Source: Acidobacteriota bacterium (GTDB lineage: Bacteria > Acidobacteriota > Terriglobia > Acidiferrales > UBA7541). Taken from it: a stretch of 64,000 nt of DNA. The notes under the pieces were generated by a model. The model ran no database searches. It was not told where the DNA came from and saw only the letters and a list, made by a program, of their open reading frames with translations. The DNA lies in assembly GCA_013289695.1 (NCBI GenBank), contig JABCZK010000005.1, forward strand, positions 108,114 to 172,113, written 5' to 3'. The translations under genes were made by a program, and so were the position numbers. The first letter of the stretch is position 1. Each line of letters begins with the position of its first letter. This document shows positions 47,077 through 56,466 of this stretch, one piece after another.

Positions 47077-50000
47077 CTAGTGTACGGTGGAATATTTGGA
47101 ATAATCCGGGTAGGCCGGGCGCTTGATTGGCTGGGGCGGATTTTTCGCCAGTTCCTGCATGGCTACTTCGACGGCTTTTTCGAGTTGCGTGTCGTGGCCT
47201 TGCCGCCAAGCGGCGGGTTCCATTTCGATGTCTATGTCGGGAGCGACGCCGTGATTTTCCACTTCCCAGTTTCCTTCGGTGGTGAAAAAGGCGAAGCGGG
47301 GAGCGGTGACAAAGCCGTCATCGAGCAGGCTGGGGTAGCCGCCGATGCCAACGAGGCCGCCCCAGGTGCGTTTGCCGACGAGCTGGCCGAGGCCCACGTG
47401 ACGGAAATACCAGGGCAGCGCGTCGCCGCCGGAGCCGGCAAATTCATTGGTGATCATCACCTTGGGGCCGTAGATTCCGCTGAGAGGCGTGGAATAATCG
47501 CCGCCTTCGCGCGCCGTCCAGTAATTCCAAATTTTTCGCTGCATGTACTGGATGATGTAATCGGCAGCCTGGCCTCCGGAGTTAAAGCGCTCGTCAATGA
47601 CGGCGCCCTGTTTGCCCAGTTGCGCGAAATAGTAGCGATTGAAATTGGTGAAACCGCCAGCGCCGGTGTTGGGAAGATAGACGTACGCGAGCTTGCCGCC
47701 GCTGAGTTCAGTAACTTTATGGAGGTTGTCTTCCATCCAAGCGCGATTGCGCAGAGCGGTTTCGTCCGGGACGGGAACGACGGTGACTTCGCGCGAGCCG
47801 GAGGCGTCGGCGTGCGCTCCCACTTTTAGGACCGTCTGCTTGCCGGCGGTTTCCTGAAAATAGCTGTAAACGTCTTCTTCGGCGCGAACCTCGCGGCCGT
47901 TGACGGCGAGGAGATATTCGCCGGCAACGACGTTGACGCCGGGCTGCGTGAGCGGCGCGTGGAGCTGCGGATTCCAGTTTTCTCCGTTGTACACGCGGGC
48001 GAAGCGGTAGCGGCCGTTTTCGATACTGTAGTCGGCGCCGAGCAGGCCGACTTGCAGCGGCTGCACTTCTGGGACGTCGCCGCCTCCGACGAACATGTGG
48101 CCGACGTTGATCTCACTGAGCATTTGCTGAAAAAGATAATTGAGATCGTCGCGCGTGGCGATGCGATCGAGATAGGGCTCATATTCCTTGGCGAGAGCCC
48201 GCAAATTCACGCCGTGGTGATGCGGGTCGTAGAAGAAATCGCGTTCGATACGCCAGATTTCGTCGTACATCTGCTTCCACTCGGGGCGAGGTTCGACCCA
48301 GACTTCCATGGCGTCGAGTTTGAGCGCGCCTTCGCCGGGTTTGGCGGCCGCCGCGGTGGGGGCGATGAACCAGGATTCGCCCTGCTGATAGAGAAATTTC
48401 TCGCCGTTGAAGGAGACTGAGGCATTCTGGATCCCGGCGATGATTTGTTCGGATTTGCGTTTGCTGAGATCGAATTTTGCGAAGACCAGGCTGGGCGGGC
48501 CCTGAGAATCCTGTGCGGGCGGAAGTTCGAGAGTGAAAAGCTCGCCGGTCTTGCCGGGAGATAGATCTACATAATTTCTGGCAGGAAGCGGTAGAGCAAG
48601 GATGCGCTGGCTGATATTGTCGAAGTCAATCGTGACTTTGACTGGTTCTTTGTCCTTGTCTTTGTCCTTATCCTTAGCTTTGTCTTTACCCTTGTCCTTA
48701 CCCTTGTCGCTATCCGCGTCCTGATCCGATTTCTTGTCGGCGTCCTTCTTGTCCTGATCGGATTTGGATGTGTCCTTGGAACTGTCAGCGTCTTTTTTAT
48801 CCGTGGCGGGCTTTTCTTCGTCGCTTTCGGGCGCGAGCGGCGAGGGAAGGTCCTTGCGAAGAACCATCACATACACGCTGCGGGTGACTTCCTTACCGTC
48901 GGAGGACATGTCCAGGCCGCCAATCGCAGGGCCGGAATTGGTGCTGGCGGCGAAATAAAGGTATTTGCCGTTCTTATCGAACACTGCGAAACGAGCGTCG
49001 CTCATGCCGTCAGTGATTTGCGTGGATTTTCCGGTGTCGAGCGAATAGACAAAGACGGCGCGGAAATGGCTGGGCAGGAGCTTGGTGTAGGCAATCCAGC
49101 GATTGTCGGGAGACCACGCGGGACGGAGGCCTTGGGCATCGTAATAATCGGTGTCCACTTTGACCTGCGTGGGTTTATCCAGATCCACGTACCAGAGATT
49201 GAGCCACTTGTCGGTGAAGGCGATTTTTTTGCTGTCTGGCGACCACGTAAGACCGTAGAAAAAGGATGGCGGATTTCCGAGATTGATTTTGCGAACCTCA
49301 CCCAAGCCGTTCTGCGCGCGCAGGTGCAGCGCGTATTCGCCGGATTCGTCGGAAAAATAAGCGATGGATTTTCCGTCGGGAGACCAGGCTGGGCCGCGGT
49401 CAGCCACGCCCGGAGAATTGGTGATATTGCGAATGTCGCCCTTTTCGGCGGGGACGGTGAGAATTTCACCGTGGGCTTCGAAGACGGCGCGCACGCCGGT
49501 GGGCGAAATCGCAGCGTCGTTGATGTGCTTGGCGACTTTTTCGAAATGGGGGCGGACTTCGACGAGGTCGGGATCGATATGGACCTGGATCGCTTGCTGG
49601 TGATGAGTAGAAAGATCGTACAGATGGAGCGAGCCGAATTGTTCGTACACGATCGCGCCGGGACCAGCGTCAGCGGATTTAATGGGCAAGCCGGTATTTT
49701 CGATGAGCTGCGATTCCGTCTGGGATTTTGTGTCGTAGGCGAAGAGGGTGTAGGCGCCGTTGCGGTCGGAGAGGAAATAAATCGTGTCGCCGACCCAAAG
49801 CGGATTGAGATCGTTCCAATCGTCGTGCGCGAGTTTCACGATGCTGGAATCGGCCAGATTCGCGATCCAGATGCGCGGGGAGGTGCCTCCGCGGTAGTGG
49901 CTCCAATTGCCGAACGGCATGGGGGTGGGGCGATAGGCGAGATATTTGCCGTCGGGAGAGTAGGAGCCTTCCCAGCCGATGGGGAGCGGAACGTTGGTGG

Positions 50001-50445
50001 GGAAGCCGCCGGCAGCAGGAACGGTGAACAGAGCCAAGGTATTATTGGCGAAGCTATCGCGCGGCGAGGCGAACAATATATTTTTTCCGTCCGGGGTCCA
50101 TCCGGCGACGATATCCGGGCCGGCATGGAAAGTGACGCGGCGCGGCGTGCCGCCGCTCGCGGAAATCACGTAGACGTTCAGCTTGCCGTCGTACTCGCCG
50201 GTGAAAGCGATCCACTGACCATCGGGCGAAAAATGGGGGCCGCGCTTGATGCCGGGCCCGGCGGTGAGGCGGATGGCTTCGCCGCCTTCGCGGCTGACTT
50301 TCCAGAGGTCGTTACCGTACATGAAAGCGACGTCGGTGCGGCTCAATGTGGGCTGGCGCAGCAGCAGCGGCTTGGCGTCTTGCGCGAACGATGCGGACGC
50401 GAACGAAATCGTAAGGATGGCGAGGGCGAGCGCAGCCTTCTTCAT
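47077..50445 (-). CDS. Secreted tricorn-like protease (PD40 propellers, PDZ, S41 peptidase)
   Basis: 1122-residue exported protease. A signal peptide (1-21) is followed by two beta-propeller blocks of PD40/WD40-like repeats (SPDGKYLAY, WSPDGKSIAY, about 30-530), a tricorn C1 region (about 715-790), a PDZ domain (about 795-890) and the S41 catalytic domain. By analogy with tricorn, H783 (VGHMFVGG) and S1005 (NEFAGSGGDAL) are the catalytic His and Ser. Between 548 and 600 is a Lys/Asp linker of KDKGKD-type units encoded by a hexanucleotide array. It probably trims peptides in the periplasm. It is transcribed alone. Confidence 0.92.
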   Translation of the reverse strand: MKKAALALAILTISFASASFAQDAKPLLLRQPTLSRTDVAFMYGNDLWKVSREGGEAIRLTAGPGIKRGPHFSPDGQWIAFTGEYDGKLNVYVISASGGTPRRVTFHAGPDIVAGWTPDGKNILFASPRDSFANNTLALFTVPAAGGFPTNVPLPIGWEGSYSPDGKYLAYRPTPMPFGNWSHYRGGTSPRIWIANLADSSIVKLAHDDWNDLNPLWVGDTIYFLSDRNGAYTLFAYDTKSQTESQLIENTGLPIKSADAGPGAIVYEQFGSLHLYDLSTHHQQAIQVHIDPDLVEVRPHFEKVAKHINDAAISPTGVRAVFEAHGEILTVPAEKGDIRNITNSPGVADRGPAWSPDGKSIAYFSDESGEYALHLRAQNGLGEVRKINLGNPPSFFYGLTWSPDSKKIAFTDKWLNLWYVDLDKPTQVKVDTDYYDAQGLRPAWSPDNRWIAYTKLLPSHFRAVFVYSLDTGKSTQITDGMSDARFAVFDKNGKYLYFAASTNSGPAIGGLDMSSDGKEVTRSVYVMVLRKDLPSPLAPESDEEKPATDKKDADSSKDTSKSDQDKKDADKKSDQDADSDKGKDKGKDKAKDKDKDKDKEPVKVTIDFDNISQRILALPLPARNYVDLSPGKTGELFTLELPPAQDSQGPPSLVFAKFDLSKRKSEQIIAGIQNASVSFNGEKFLYQQGESWFIAPTAAAAKPGEGALKLDAMEVWVEPRPEWKQMYDEIWRIERDFFYDPHHHGVNLRALAKEYEPYLDRIATRDDLNYLFQQMLSEINVGHMFVGGGDVPEVQPLQVGLLGADYSIENGRYRFARVYNGENWNPQLHAPLTQPGVNVVAGEYLLAVNGREVRAEEDVYSYFQETAGKQTVLKVGAHADASGSREVTVVPVPDETALRNRAWMEDNLHKVTELSGGKLAYVYLPNTGAGGFTNFNRYYFAQLGKQGAVIDERFNSGGQAADYIIQYMQRKIWNYWTAREGGDYSTPLSGIYGPKVMITNEFAGSGGDALPWYFRHVGLGQLVGKRTWGGLVGIGGYPSLLDDGFVTAPRFAFFTTEGNWEVENHGVAPDIDIEMEPAAWRQGHDTQLEKAVEVAMQELAKNPPQPIKRPAYPDYSKYSTVH
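48646..48804. repeat. Hexanucleotide-type array encoding a Lys/Asp linker
   Basis: Imperfect GACAAG/GACAAA-type units (read on the minus strand) encode alternating Lys and Asp in the tricorn-like protease. Changes in copy number in steps of six bases would keep the frame. Confidence 0.7.
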
Positions 50446-50681
50446 CGAGCAGTCTCCTGGAAGTCACTTCGTTGCTTTTGGATGATACGTCAGCGCGGGC
50501 AAAACCGTTTCAACCGGGATTAGACGCGGGTGAAGGGCGCGGGATAGCGGGATTTTAGATGCTGCGAGTCGCGGAGCGCGAAATTTTACGTTTTGGAGAC
50601 ACACGACACCCGTGGCCAGGGTTGGTCGTGGGCTTTTGCTGTGCGAAAAGACGCCGGGATACGCGCGTCAGGAGATTTAGA

Positions 50682-50951
50682 TTAGAAACGCGAGCGGCTG
50701 GAGCGGTAGAACTCGCGGAGCGTGGTGACGTTGGGACCGTAGGAGCCGACTCGGCCGGCGTCCACGGGCAGACCGAGATATTCCGCTTGTTCGATGCTCA
50801 AACCGGCCTGGTCCAGTTCGGCGAGGCTGTAGCCTTCGGTGGGCACCAAGCGATTGCGGTGAGACAGATCCACGGGACGCGGAGGGCGATGCGCGCTCCA
50901 CCGTTTCCGGACAATCAAGAAGAAGTCGTCCCAGTCTCGTCTATTCCACAT
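50682..50951 (-). CDS. Short protein with ribosomal protein L13e-like domain
   Basis: 89 residues. ATG 50951 is preceded by GGGGAGAAAGAT, a good ribosome-binding site. Residues 33-84 (RNRLVPTEGYSLAELDQAGL onward, then AEYLGLPVDAGRVGS and NVTTLREFYRSSR) follow the pattern of the L13e family of archaeal and eukaryotic ribosomes: GxGFSLEELKxAGI, then A..IGI.VD.RR, then N...L+.Y. The basic N-terminus (RRDWDDFFLIVRKRW) adds an amphipathic helix. The match is by eye and needs a profile search. A structural or RNA-binding role is possible. It is monocistronic upstream of divergent thiI. Confidence 0.72.
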   Translation of the reverse strand: MWNRRDWDDFFLIVRKRWSAHRPPRPVDLSHRNRLVPTEGYSLAELDQAGLSIEQAEYLGLPVDAGRVGSYGPNVTTLREFYRSSRSRF

Positions 50952-51317
50952 ATCTTTCTCCCCTGCTGCCCTGGTGGATCAATTGGATGCACGCCGGGCG
51001 ATTTGGGTAGCATGAACTTTCGCGCCAGCTTGCTGTCCATTTCTGGCATGGCCGGGAAATTACCGGGCCAGGCCAGACCGGGCCGCTCCAGGGACGGGAG
51101 CGGTGCCGATAATAACCCCATAAGTAGTGGAATGTCGCGTGCGAACATTTGCTGTATCCATAAAGTTATCGGCGGATTGTACGCGCGCGTACCGGCCTCG
51201 GAAAACACGTCCGACCGGAATGAATCCAACGCAGCCCGGGTCATCCGCCGCGGGGGCGGCAGCGGGGTGTTATACTTTGTGGAAGACCATACTGCATGAG
51301 CGCCGCGTGAAATTTTC
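50952..51317. other. Intergenic region upstream of thiI
   Basis: 366 bp. A TTATACTTT near 51269-51277 could be a -10 element for thiI. A TGTACGCGCGCGTACC palindrome lies near 51178-51193. The open frames here show no protein-like composition, and no gene is called. Confidence 0.4.
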
Positions 51318-52571
51318 ATGAGTAATCCAATCATCGTTGTTCACTATCACGAGCTGTGGCTGAAGGGCCGCAACCGGAGATTTTTTCTGCGCAAGCTGCA
51401 GACGGCGCTGCGCATCGCGCTGCAGGGAATTCCGGTGGAGCGAATCGAGCAGCCGGGCGATCGCATGGTGGTGTGGCTGGGCGATGGAGCGTCGCTGGAG
51501 GAAGCGGCGGCGCGATTGGACCGCGTGATGGGAGTGGCATTCTACGCAGTGGCGCGGGCGGTAGAACGGCACATGGAAGAATTGTGCAAGGCGGCGTGGG
51601 AAGAGATGGAGCCGCTGCGTTTTGAATCGTTTGCGGTGCGGGCGAAGCGCAGCGACAAACGATTTCCGACGACGAGCCTGGAGGCCGAAGTAATCATCGG
51701 GCGCTACCTGCTGGAAAAACTGCGCGCGGAAAATCGCAACGTGCGCGTGCGATTGAACCAGCCTGAAATGACTTGTCACGTGGAAATCACCAAGAGCATG
51801 GCGCTGGTTTACGCGCGGAAAATTCAGGGCGCGGGAGGTTTGCCGCCGAACACGGCGGGGCGAATGATGTGCTTGCTCTCCGGCGGCTACGATTCGGCGG
51901 TGGCGGCGTACCACATGATGAAGCGCGGGGCGCATCTGAGCTTCGTACATTTTTACGGCACGGGCGCGAAGGCGGGGGAATCTTCGTTGCATGTGGCGAG
52001 CGGGCTGGCACGCAAGCTAGTGCCGTATCAATTTCATGCGAAGCTTTACCGCGTGCCGTTCGAAGCGATTCAGCGGGAAATTGTGCGCTACGCGCCGGAA
52101 GATTATCGCGTACTGCTTTACCGTAGGATGATGTTGCGGATTGCGGAAGCGCTGGCCAGGCGAGATCGCAGCTTGGCGCTGATCACCGGCGATAGTTTGG
52201 GGCAGGTGGCGTCACAGACTTTGCGGAATCTGGTGGCGGTGGATGCGGCGTCGCGCCTGGTGGTGTTCCGACCGCTGATCGGCACGGATAAAATGGACAT
52301 TCTCGCGACGGCGAAAAAGATCGGGACGTACGACATTTCGTCGGAGCCATTTCACGATTGCTGCCCGGTGTTTCTGCCGAAGAACCCAGCACTATATGCA
52401 TCCGCGGAAGATTTGGCGGAGGCGGAAGCCAAGTTGGATGTTGGCGCTCTGGTGGCGCAGGGAGTGCGTGGCGCGACGCTGCTGCGCTATGAGTACAAGG
52501 GCGGCGAGATCACAGAAGTGGAAACGCCGATACGGCGCGCTTTGGCGCAGGAACGTAAGGCCATCGCATAG
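51318..52571 (+). CDS. thiI: tRNA 4-thiouridine synthase
   Basis: Adenylates U8 of tRNA and transfers sulfur to form s4U; in many bacteria it also serves thiamine thiazole synthesis. The 417-residue form has the N-terminal ferredoxin-like and THUMP domains (about 60-165) and the PP-loop SGGYDS (188-193). It lacks a C-terminal rhodanese domain, as in Gram-positive ThiI. Two adjacent cysteines, C348 and C349 in DCCPVF, lie at the position of the conserved catalytic Cys of ThiI (C344 in E. coli). It is unlinked to a cysteine desulfurase gene here. Confidence 0.95.
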   Translation: MSNPIIVVHYHELWLKGRNRRFFLRKLQTALRIALQGIPVERIEQPGDRMVVWLGDGASLEEAAARLDRVMGVAFYAVARAVERHMEELCKAAWEEMEPLRFESFAVRAKRSDKRFPTTSLEAEVIIGRYLLEKLRAENRNVRVRLNQPEMTCHVEITKSMALVYARKIQGAGGLPPNTAGRMMCLLSGGYDSAVAAYHMMKRGAHLSFVHFYGTGAKAGESSLHVASGLARKLVPYQFHAKLYRVPFEAIQREIVRYAPEDYRVLLYRRMMLRIAEALARRDRSLALITGDSLGQVASQTLRNLVAVDAASRLVVFRPLIGTDKMDILATAKKIGTYDISSEPFHDCCPVFLPKNPALYASAEDLAEAEAKLDVGALVAQGVRGATLLRYEYKGGEITEVETPIRRALAQERKAIA

Positions 52572-52670
52572 ATGTGTGTTCGGCGGTTTTTGAAAAAAAA
52601 TGAGCCGGCGAGATGTCCTGCGACCCTGCCAGCAGGCTCGCACGACGAGCCGGCGCGCCTGAGACGACAA

Positions 52671-52695
52671 CGGGCGCGCAAGGTATGCGCGCCCG
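52671..52695. terminator. Strong hairpin between convergent thiI and RRM gene
   Basis: A perfect 9-bp GC stem, CGGGCGCGC / GCGCGCCCG, with a 7-base loop sits in the 155-bp convergent gap. There is no T-run directly after the stem on either side, so termination is plausible but unproven. Confidence 0.4.
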
Positions 52696-52726
52696 TCGAA
52701 CCGGAATCAGATATTATCGGAGTGAA

Positions 52727-53131
52727 TTAGCGATCGCGGCCGCCACCTCCGCCGCCACCACCGTAACCGCCGCCGCGTCCTCCACGACCGCCGCCACCAC
52801 CTCCGCCGCCGTGACCGCCGCGTCCTCCACCACCGCCCCCACCAGCGTGGCCTCCACGTCCGCCGCCGGCACCGCCGCCTTCACGCTGGGGACGCGCTTC
52901 GTTGACCACGAGCGCGCGGCCCAGAAAATCCTTGCCGTTGAGCGCTTCGATCGCTTTGTCCGCTTCGGCGTCGTTGCCAATTTCGGCGAAACCGAAACCG
53001 CGCGGCTGTCCCGTGAAACGATCGCGCAAAAGCGTGAGCGAATCAGGCTGCACACCAATTTCCGAAAACAACGCCGCTATCTGCTCTTCGGTGGCCTTGA
53101 ACGACAGATTACCCACATACAATTTCTTCAC
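52727..53131 (-). CDS. RRM-type RNA-binding protein with glycine-rich tail
   Basis: Single RNA-recognition-motif protein of 134 residues. It starts at GTG 53131 with GGGAGA upstream, giving the usual N-terminus MKKLYVGNLSF. RNP2 is LYVGNL (4-9) and RNP1 is RGFGFAEI (near 44-51). The RRM ends at about residue 82 and is followed by a Gly/Arg-rich tail of GGGRGG units (about 85-134), like cold-regulated RNA-binding proteins of cyanobacteria and plant glycine-rich proteins. It probably acts as an RNA chaperone. Confidence 0.92.
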   Translation of the reverse strand: MKKLYVGNLSFKATEEQIAALFSEIGVQPDSLTLLRDRFTGQPRGFGFAEIGNDAEADKAIEALNGKDFLGRALVVNEARPQREGGGAGGGRGGHAGGGGGGGRGGHGGGGGGGGRGGRGGGYGGGGGGGGRDR

Positions 53132-53321
53132 GGTCGTTCTCCCTTTGCGTCCGGCACGTGCGCGGGCGCAAAACACGAGGCTGAAGAGACAGGAAATCGG
53201 CCGCGCGGCCAGCTACCCCTGACCACAGCCGGCTGAAGCGAGCGCTCCAGTTGCTCAGGAGCATCTTGCTGCAATAGGCTTCGGCAGTCAACAACAGCGG
53301 CTGGGAAGCGGGCTGCGCGGG

Positions 53322-54536
53322 CTAGGTGCGATAGCTGGCGTTGATGTGAACGTACTCAGCGGTGAAATCGCAGGTCCAGACGCGCGCGCGGCCGTCGCCG
53401 GAATGCAGCGAGACGACGATGGGAACGTATTTCGCGAGCATTTTGCGATGCGCGGCGCGTTCGTCGAAGGGATTTTCGCGGCCGCGGCGGCAGACTTTCA
53501 CTCCGGCGAGGGAAATATCCGTGCGCTCGAAATCGAACGCGATGCCGGAGCGGCCGGCGGCGGCGAGGATGCGGCCCCAGTTGGGATCTGCGCCGGCGAT
53601 GGCGGTTTTCACCAGGGGCGAATTCGCGATGGTGAGCGCGATTTGCTTCGCGGCGCGATCGGTGGGGGCGCCGCGAACTTCTATTTCGATTACGTGGCGG
53701 GCGCCTTCGCCATCGGCGACGATTTGCAGGGCGAGGGATTGGCAGACGAGTTCCAGCGCGGCGCCGAATTTCTTCCAGTCATCATTGGGGCTTGTGATTT
53801 GGGGGGCGCCGGATGCGCCGTTGGCCAGCAGTGTGACGGTGTCGTTGGTCGAAGTGTCTCCGTCCACGGTAATGGCGTTGAAGGTCCGCTCGACGACGGC
53901 GCGTAAGGCGCGCGCGAGCAGCTTGGGAGAAATGCCGGCATCGGTCGCGAGAAAGCCGAGCATCGTGGCCATGTTGGGCTGAATCATCCCCGCGCCTTTG
54001 CTGCAGCCCAGAATGCGAACTTGCTGGCCGCCGATGCGGCATTTTGCAGCAGCCCATTTGGGACGCGTGTCCGTGGTCATGATGGCGCGGGTAAATTCCG
54101 CGAAGGACTTGGCCATGCGATGGCGGGCGCGGACCAGGCGCGGGATTGCGTTGACGATTTTTTGCCAGCGTAGCGGCGCGCCGATCACGCCGGTGGAGCA
54201 CACCAGAATTTGCGAAGGGTGCAGCCGGCCCAGTTCGCGCGCGAGCTTCAGCGCCGTGGTGGCCGCGGCGGAAAGGCCTTCGGAGCCGGTGCAGCAATTG
54301 GCATTGCCGGAATTGACGATCACGCCGCGCATGCGATGTGCTGATTGCCGCAGATGCAATTGCGAGGCGATCACCGGCGCTGCTTTCACGCGATTGGTGG
54401 TGAAGACGGCGGCGGCGGACGCGGGCGTCTCGCTGATGAGTATGGCCAAATCGAGTTTGGATTTTTTCAGGCCGCAGTGAGTGGCGGCGAATGTGAATCC
54501 TTGCGGGATGTCGGCATTGGATAGGCGCGTGGTCAT
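53322..54536 (-). CDS. argJ: Glutamate N-acetyltransferase / amino-acid acetyltransferase
   Basis: Recycles the acetyl group from N-acetylornithine to glutamate in the cyclic arginine pathway, and may also use acetyl-CoA. The start at 54536 (MTTRLSNADIPQGFTF) is chosen since the longer frame runs into argA. The 404-residue precursor self-cleaves before Thr191 in KGAGMIQPNMATML, so the alpha and beta subunits are about 190 and 214 residues. TTNRVKAAP near 46-54 and NSGNANCCTG near 75-84 are typical. It is the last gene of the arg operon, 11 bases after the short N-acetylglutamate synthase gene. Confidence 0.95.
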   Translation of the reverse strand: MTTRLSNADIPQGFTFAATHCGLKKSKLDLAILISETPASAAAVFTTNRVKAAPVIASQLHLRQSAHRMRGVIVNSGNANCCTGSEGLSAAATTALKLARELGRLHPSQILVCSTGVIGAPLRWQKIVNAIPRLVRARHRMAKSFAEFTRAIMTTDTRPKWAAAKCRIGGQQVRILGCSKGAGMIQPNMATMLGFLATDAGISPKLLARALRAVVERTFNAITVDGDTSTNDTVTLLANGASGAPQITSPNDDWKKFGAALELVCQSLALQIVADGEGARHVIEIEVRGAPTDRAAKQIALTIANSPLVKTAIAGADPNWGRILAAAGRSGIAFDFERTDISLAGVKVCRRGRENPFDERAAHRKMLAKYVPIVVSLHSGDGRARVWTCDFTAEYVHINASYRT

Positions 54537-54547
54537 GAGTTTGTCGA

Positions 54548-55060
54548 TTAGCAGGCCGGAACCGGGGCGGCGGACTCGGAGAGGATGGGCAACAAGACGC
54601 GTTCGGGAATTACCGTGGCGATCACGGCAACGAGTTTGCAGGTGCGCTGCTGCGAGCAGGTGCGGCAATCACGTTCGATTTTTTCGGTGAGGGATTGGCG
54701 CGCGGCCGCGGTAAAACCTTGGCGTTCGAAAAATTGCGGAGCGTGAGTAACGGCAAAAACCCGCGCGATTCCGCGGCGGCGAGCTTCTGCTAGAGCAGAG
54801 GCGATCAGGCGCGCGCCGAGTCCTCGGCCGCGATTTTCGGGGTCCACGGCGATGGAGCGGATTTCAGCGAGGTCGGCGCCGTAACTTTCGAGGGAAAGGC
54901 AGCTGACGACGCGATGACCATCTGCCTGGACGATGAAATGGCCGATGTTGGCGCGAATTTCTTCCGCGGCGCGGGGAAGCAGGAAGCCCTGCGCGGCATA
55001 ATGCGCGACGAGCGCGTGAATCGCAGGGGTGTCTGAAATTTTCGCGCGACGCATTCTCAT
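54548..55060 (-). CDS. argA: Short N-acetylglutamate synthase (GNAT, ArgA-like)
   Basis: Predicted to acetylate glutamate with acetyl-CoA as the entry step to arginine. The 170-residue GNAT protein has the acetyl-CoA loop ENRGRGLGARL (75-85) and lacks an amino-acid-kinase domain. It thus resembles the short NAGS forms (for example mycobacterial Rv2747 type or the ArgA part of ArgH-ArgA fusions). A Cys-rich patch, C132, C135 and C141, near the C-terminal end could bind metal. Its ATG overlaps the argH stop (ATGA), which supports a role in the pathway. The symbol rests mainly on context. Confidence 0.82.
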   Translation of the reverse strand: MRMRRAKISDTPAIHALVAHYAAQGFLLPRAAEEIRANIGHFIVQADGHRVVSCLSLESYGADLAEIRSIAVDPENRGRGLGARLIASALAEARRRGIARVFAVTHAPQFFERQGFTAAARQSLTEKIERDCRTCSQQRTCKLVAVIATVIPERVLLPILSESAAPVPAC

Positions 55061-56466
55061 GGATTTTCCTCGAGCTTGGCGAGACGCGCTTTGAAATCCT
55101 GAAGAGCGGAGCGGACGGCGCCCGGAGCAGTGCCACCGCGAGTGGCGCGGCGAGCCAAAGCAGATTCGAGCGTGAGCACCGTGGCGAGGCTCGGCCCAAA
55201 CGCCGGGGAGAACTCTCTTAGCCGTTCGAGCGGCATTGCGCGGATGGAGATTCCTTCCTGTTCGGCGGCGCGCAGGACTTTTCCGACGATTTCGTGGGCC
55301 TCGCGAAAGGGGACGCCGAAAGTGACGAGATAATCCGCGACTTCCGTGGCGACGAGCGCGGGATCTTGCGCCGCCTGGCAGAGGCGGTCGGCGCGGAAAC
55401 CGGTGGCCGCGAGAGTGGCGGCGGCGATCTGGATCATGGAGAGCGCCTGATCGTGCGCCGCGAAGAGCGGTTCTTTATCTTCCTGCAAATCGCGCTGGTA
55501 GCTGGAAGGCAGCCCTTTGCACGTGGTGAGCAATGCGACGAGCGAGCCGTAGATGCGGCCGGTCTTGCCGCGAATCAATTCCCAGGCGTCGGGATTTTTT
55601 TTCTGCGGCATCAGACTGCTGCCGGTGGAAAATTCGTCAGGGAGTTCGATGAAAGCGAATTCGGGCGACGCGAAGAACACAAAATCTTCGGCCAGGCGCG
55701 AGAGATGCATGGCGAGAGTGGAGAGCGCGAAAAGAAATTCGAGGGCGAAATCGCGGTCGCTGACCGCGTCCAGGCTGTTGGCGGTGGTGCGGGAAAATCC
55801 CAGATCGCGCGCGAGAGCATTGCGGTCGAGCGGAAAAGCGCAGCCGGCGAGGGCGCCGGAGCCGAGCGGGCAATCGTCGGCGCGCGCTGCGGCCGCGGCG
55901 AGGCGTTCGGCGTCGCGATGGAATGCTTCGCCGTGCGCCAAAAGCCAATGCGAGAGCAGAATCGGCTGCGCATGCTGCATGTGCGTCGTGCCGGGCATGG
56001 GAGTTTGCAGATTGCTCTCGGCTTGCGCCGCGATGGCGCGTTCGAGGGAAGCGAGCGCACGGCGGAGGTCTTGCGCGGCTTCGCGCACATACATGCGAAA
56101 TTCGGTGGCGACCATTTCATTGCGGCTGCGGCCGGTGTGCAGCTTCGCGCCGAGCGCGCCGAGCTTTTCAATCAGCGCGGATTCGACGAAATGATGAACG
56201 TCTTCGGCTGCTGAAGCGGCAAGCCACGCCGCATCGGACTGCGCGCGCAACGCGATTTCGCCGAGCGCCGTGGCAATCTTCTGGCTTTCTTCCTCAGTGA
56301 GAATTCCCGCGGCGACGATGGCGCGCGCCCAGGCGCGATCGAGCGCGAGTTCCTGCGGGAGCATGCGGCGATCGAAGCTCCAGGAGCGCTCGAATTCGTA
56401 GAAAGACGCGTCGGGGCCGCGTTCGAAGCGGCCGCCCCACATCTTCTGTTCGCGGGGAGCAGTCAT
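55057..56466 (-). CDS. argH: Argininosuccinate lyase
   Basis: Cleaves argininosuccinate to arginine and fumarate, the last step of the pathway. The start at 56466 ([19 protein letters not shown]) shares one base with the argG stop (TGATG); the open frame extends upstream only as an argG shadow. The 469-residue product carries the superfamily signature GSSLMPQKKNPD and the typical N-terminal WGGRF. The stop overlaps the start of argA. Confidence 0.97.
   Translation of the reverse strand: MTAPREQKMWGGRFERGPDASFYEFERSWSFDRRMLPQELALDRAWARAIVAAGILTEEESQKIATALGEIALRAQSDAAWLAASAAEDVHHFVESALIEKLGALGAKLHTGRSRNEMVATEFRMYVREAAQDLRRALASLERAIAAQAESNLQTPMPGTTHMQHAQPILLSHWLLAHGEAFHRDAERLAAAAARADDCPLGSGALAGCAFPLDRNALARDLGFSRTTANSLDAVSDRDFALEFLFALSTLAMHLSRLAEDFVFFASPEFAFIELPDEFSTGSSLMPQKKNPDAWELIRGKTGRIYGSLVALLTTCKGLPSSYQRDLQEDKEPLFAAHDQALSMIQIAAATLAATGFRADRLCQAAQDPALVATEVADYLVTFGVPFREAHEIVGKVLRAAEQEGISIRAMPLERLREFSPAFGPSLATVLTLESALARRATRGGTAPGAVRSALQDFKARLAKLEENP

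Noticed and set aside
48646..48804. Possible CRISPR or direct-repeat array
   Set aside because: The units are six bases long without spacers and encode a Lys/Asp linker in frame; it is a coding low-complexity array.
50915..51334. 139-codon minus-strand frame upstream of thiI
   Set aside because: No recognisable domain, no good ribosome-binding site, and it overlaps both the L13e-like gene and the thiI start.
52727..52900. Possible tandem DNA repeat locus or G-rich structure with separate function
   Set aside because: The repeats are explained by the Gly-rich tail of the RRM protein.
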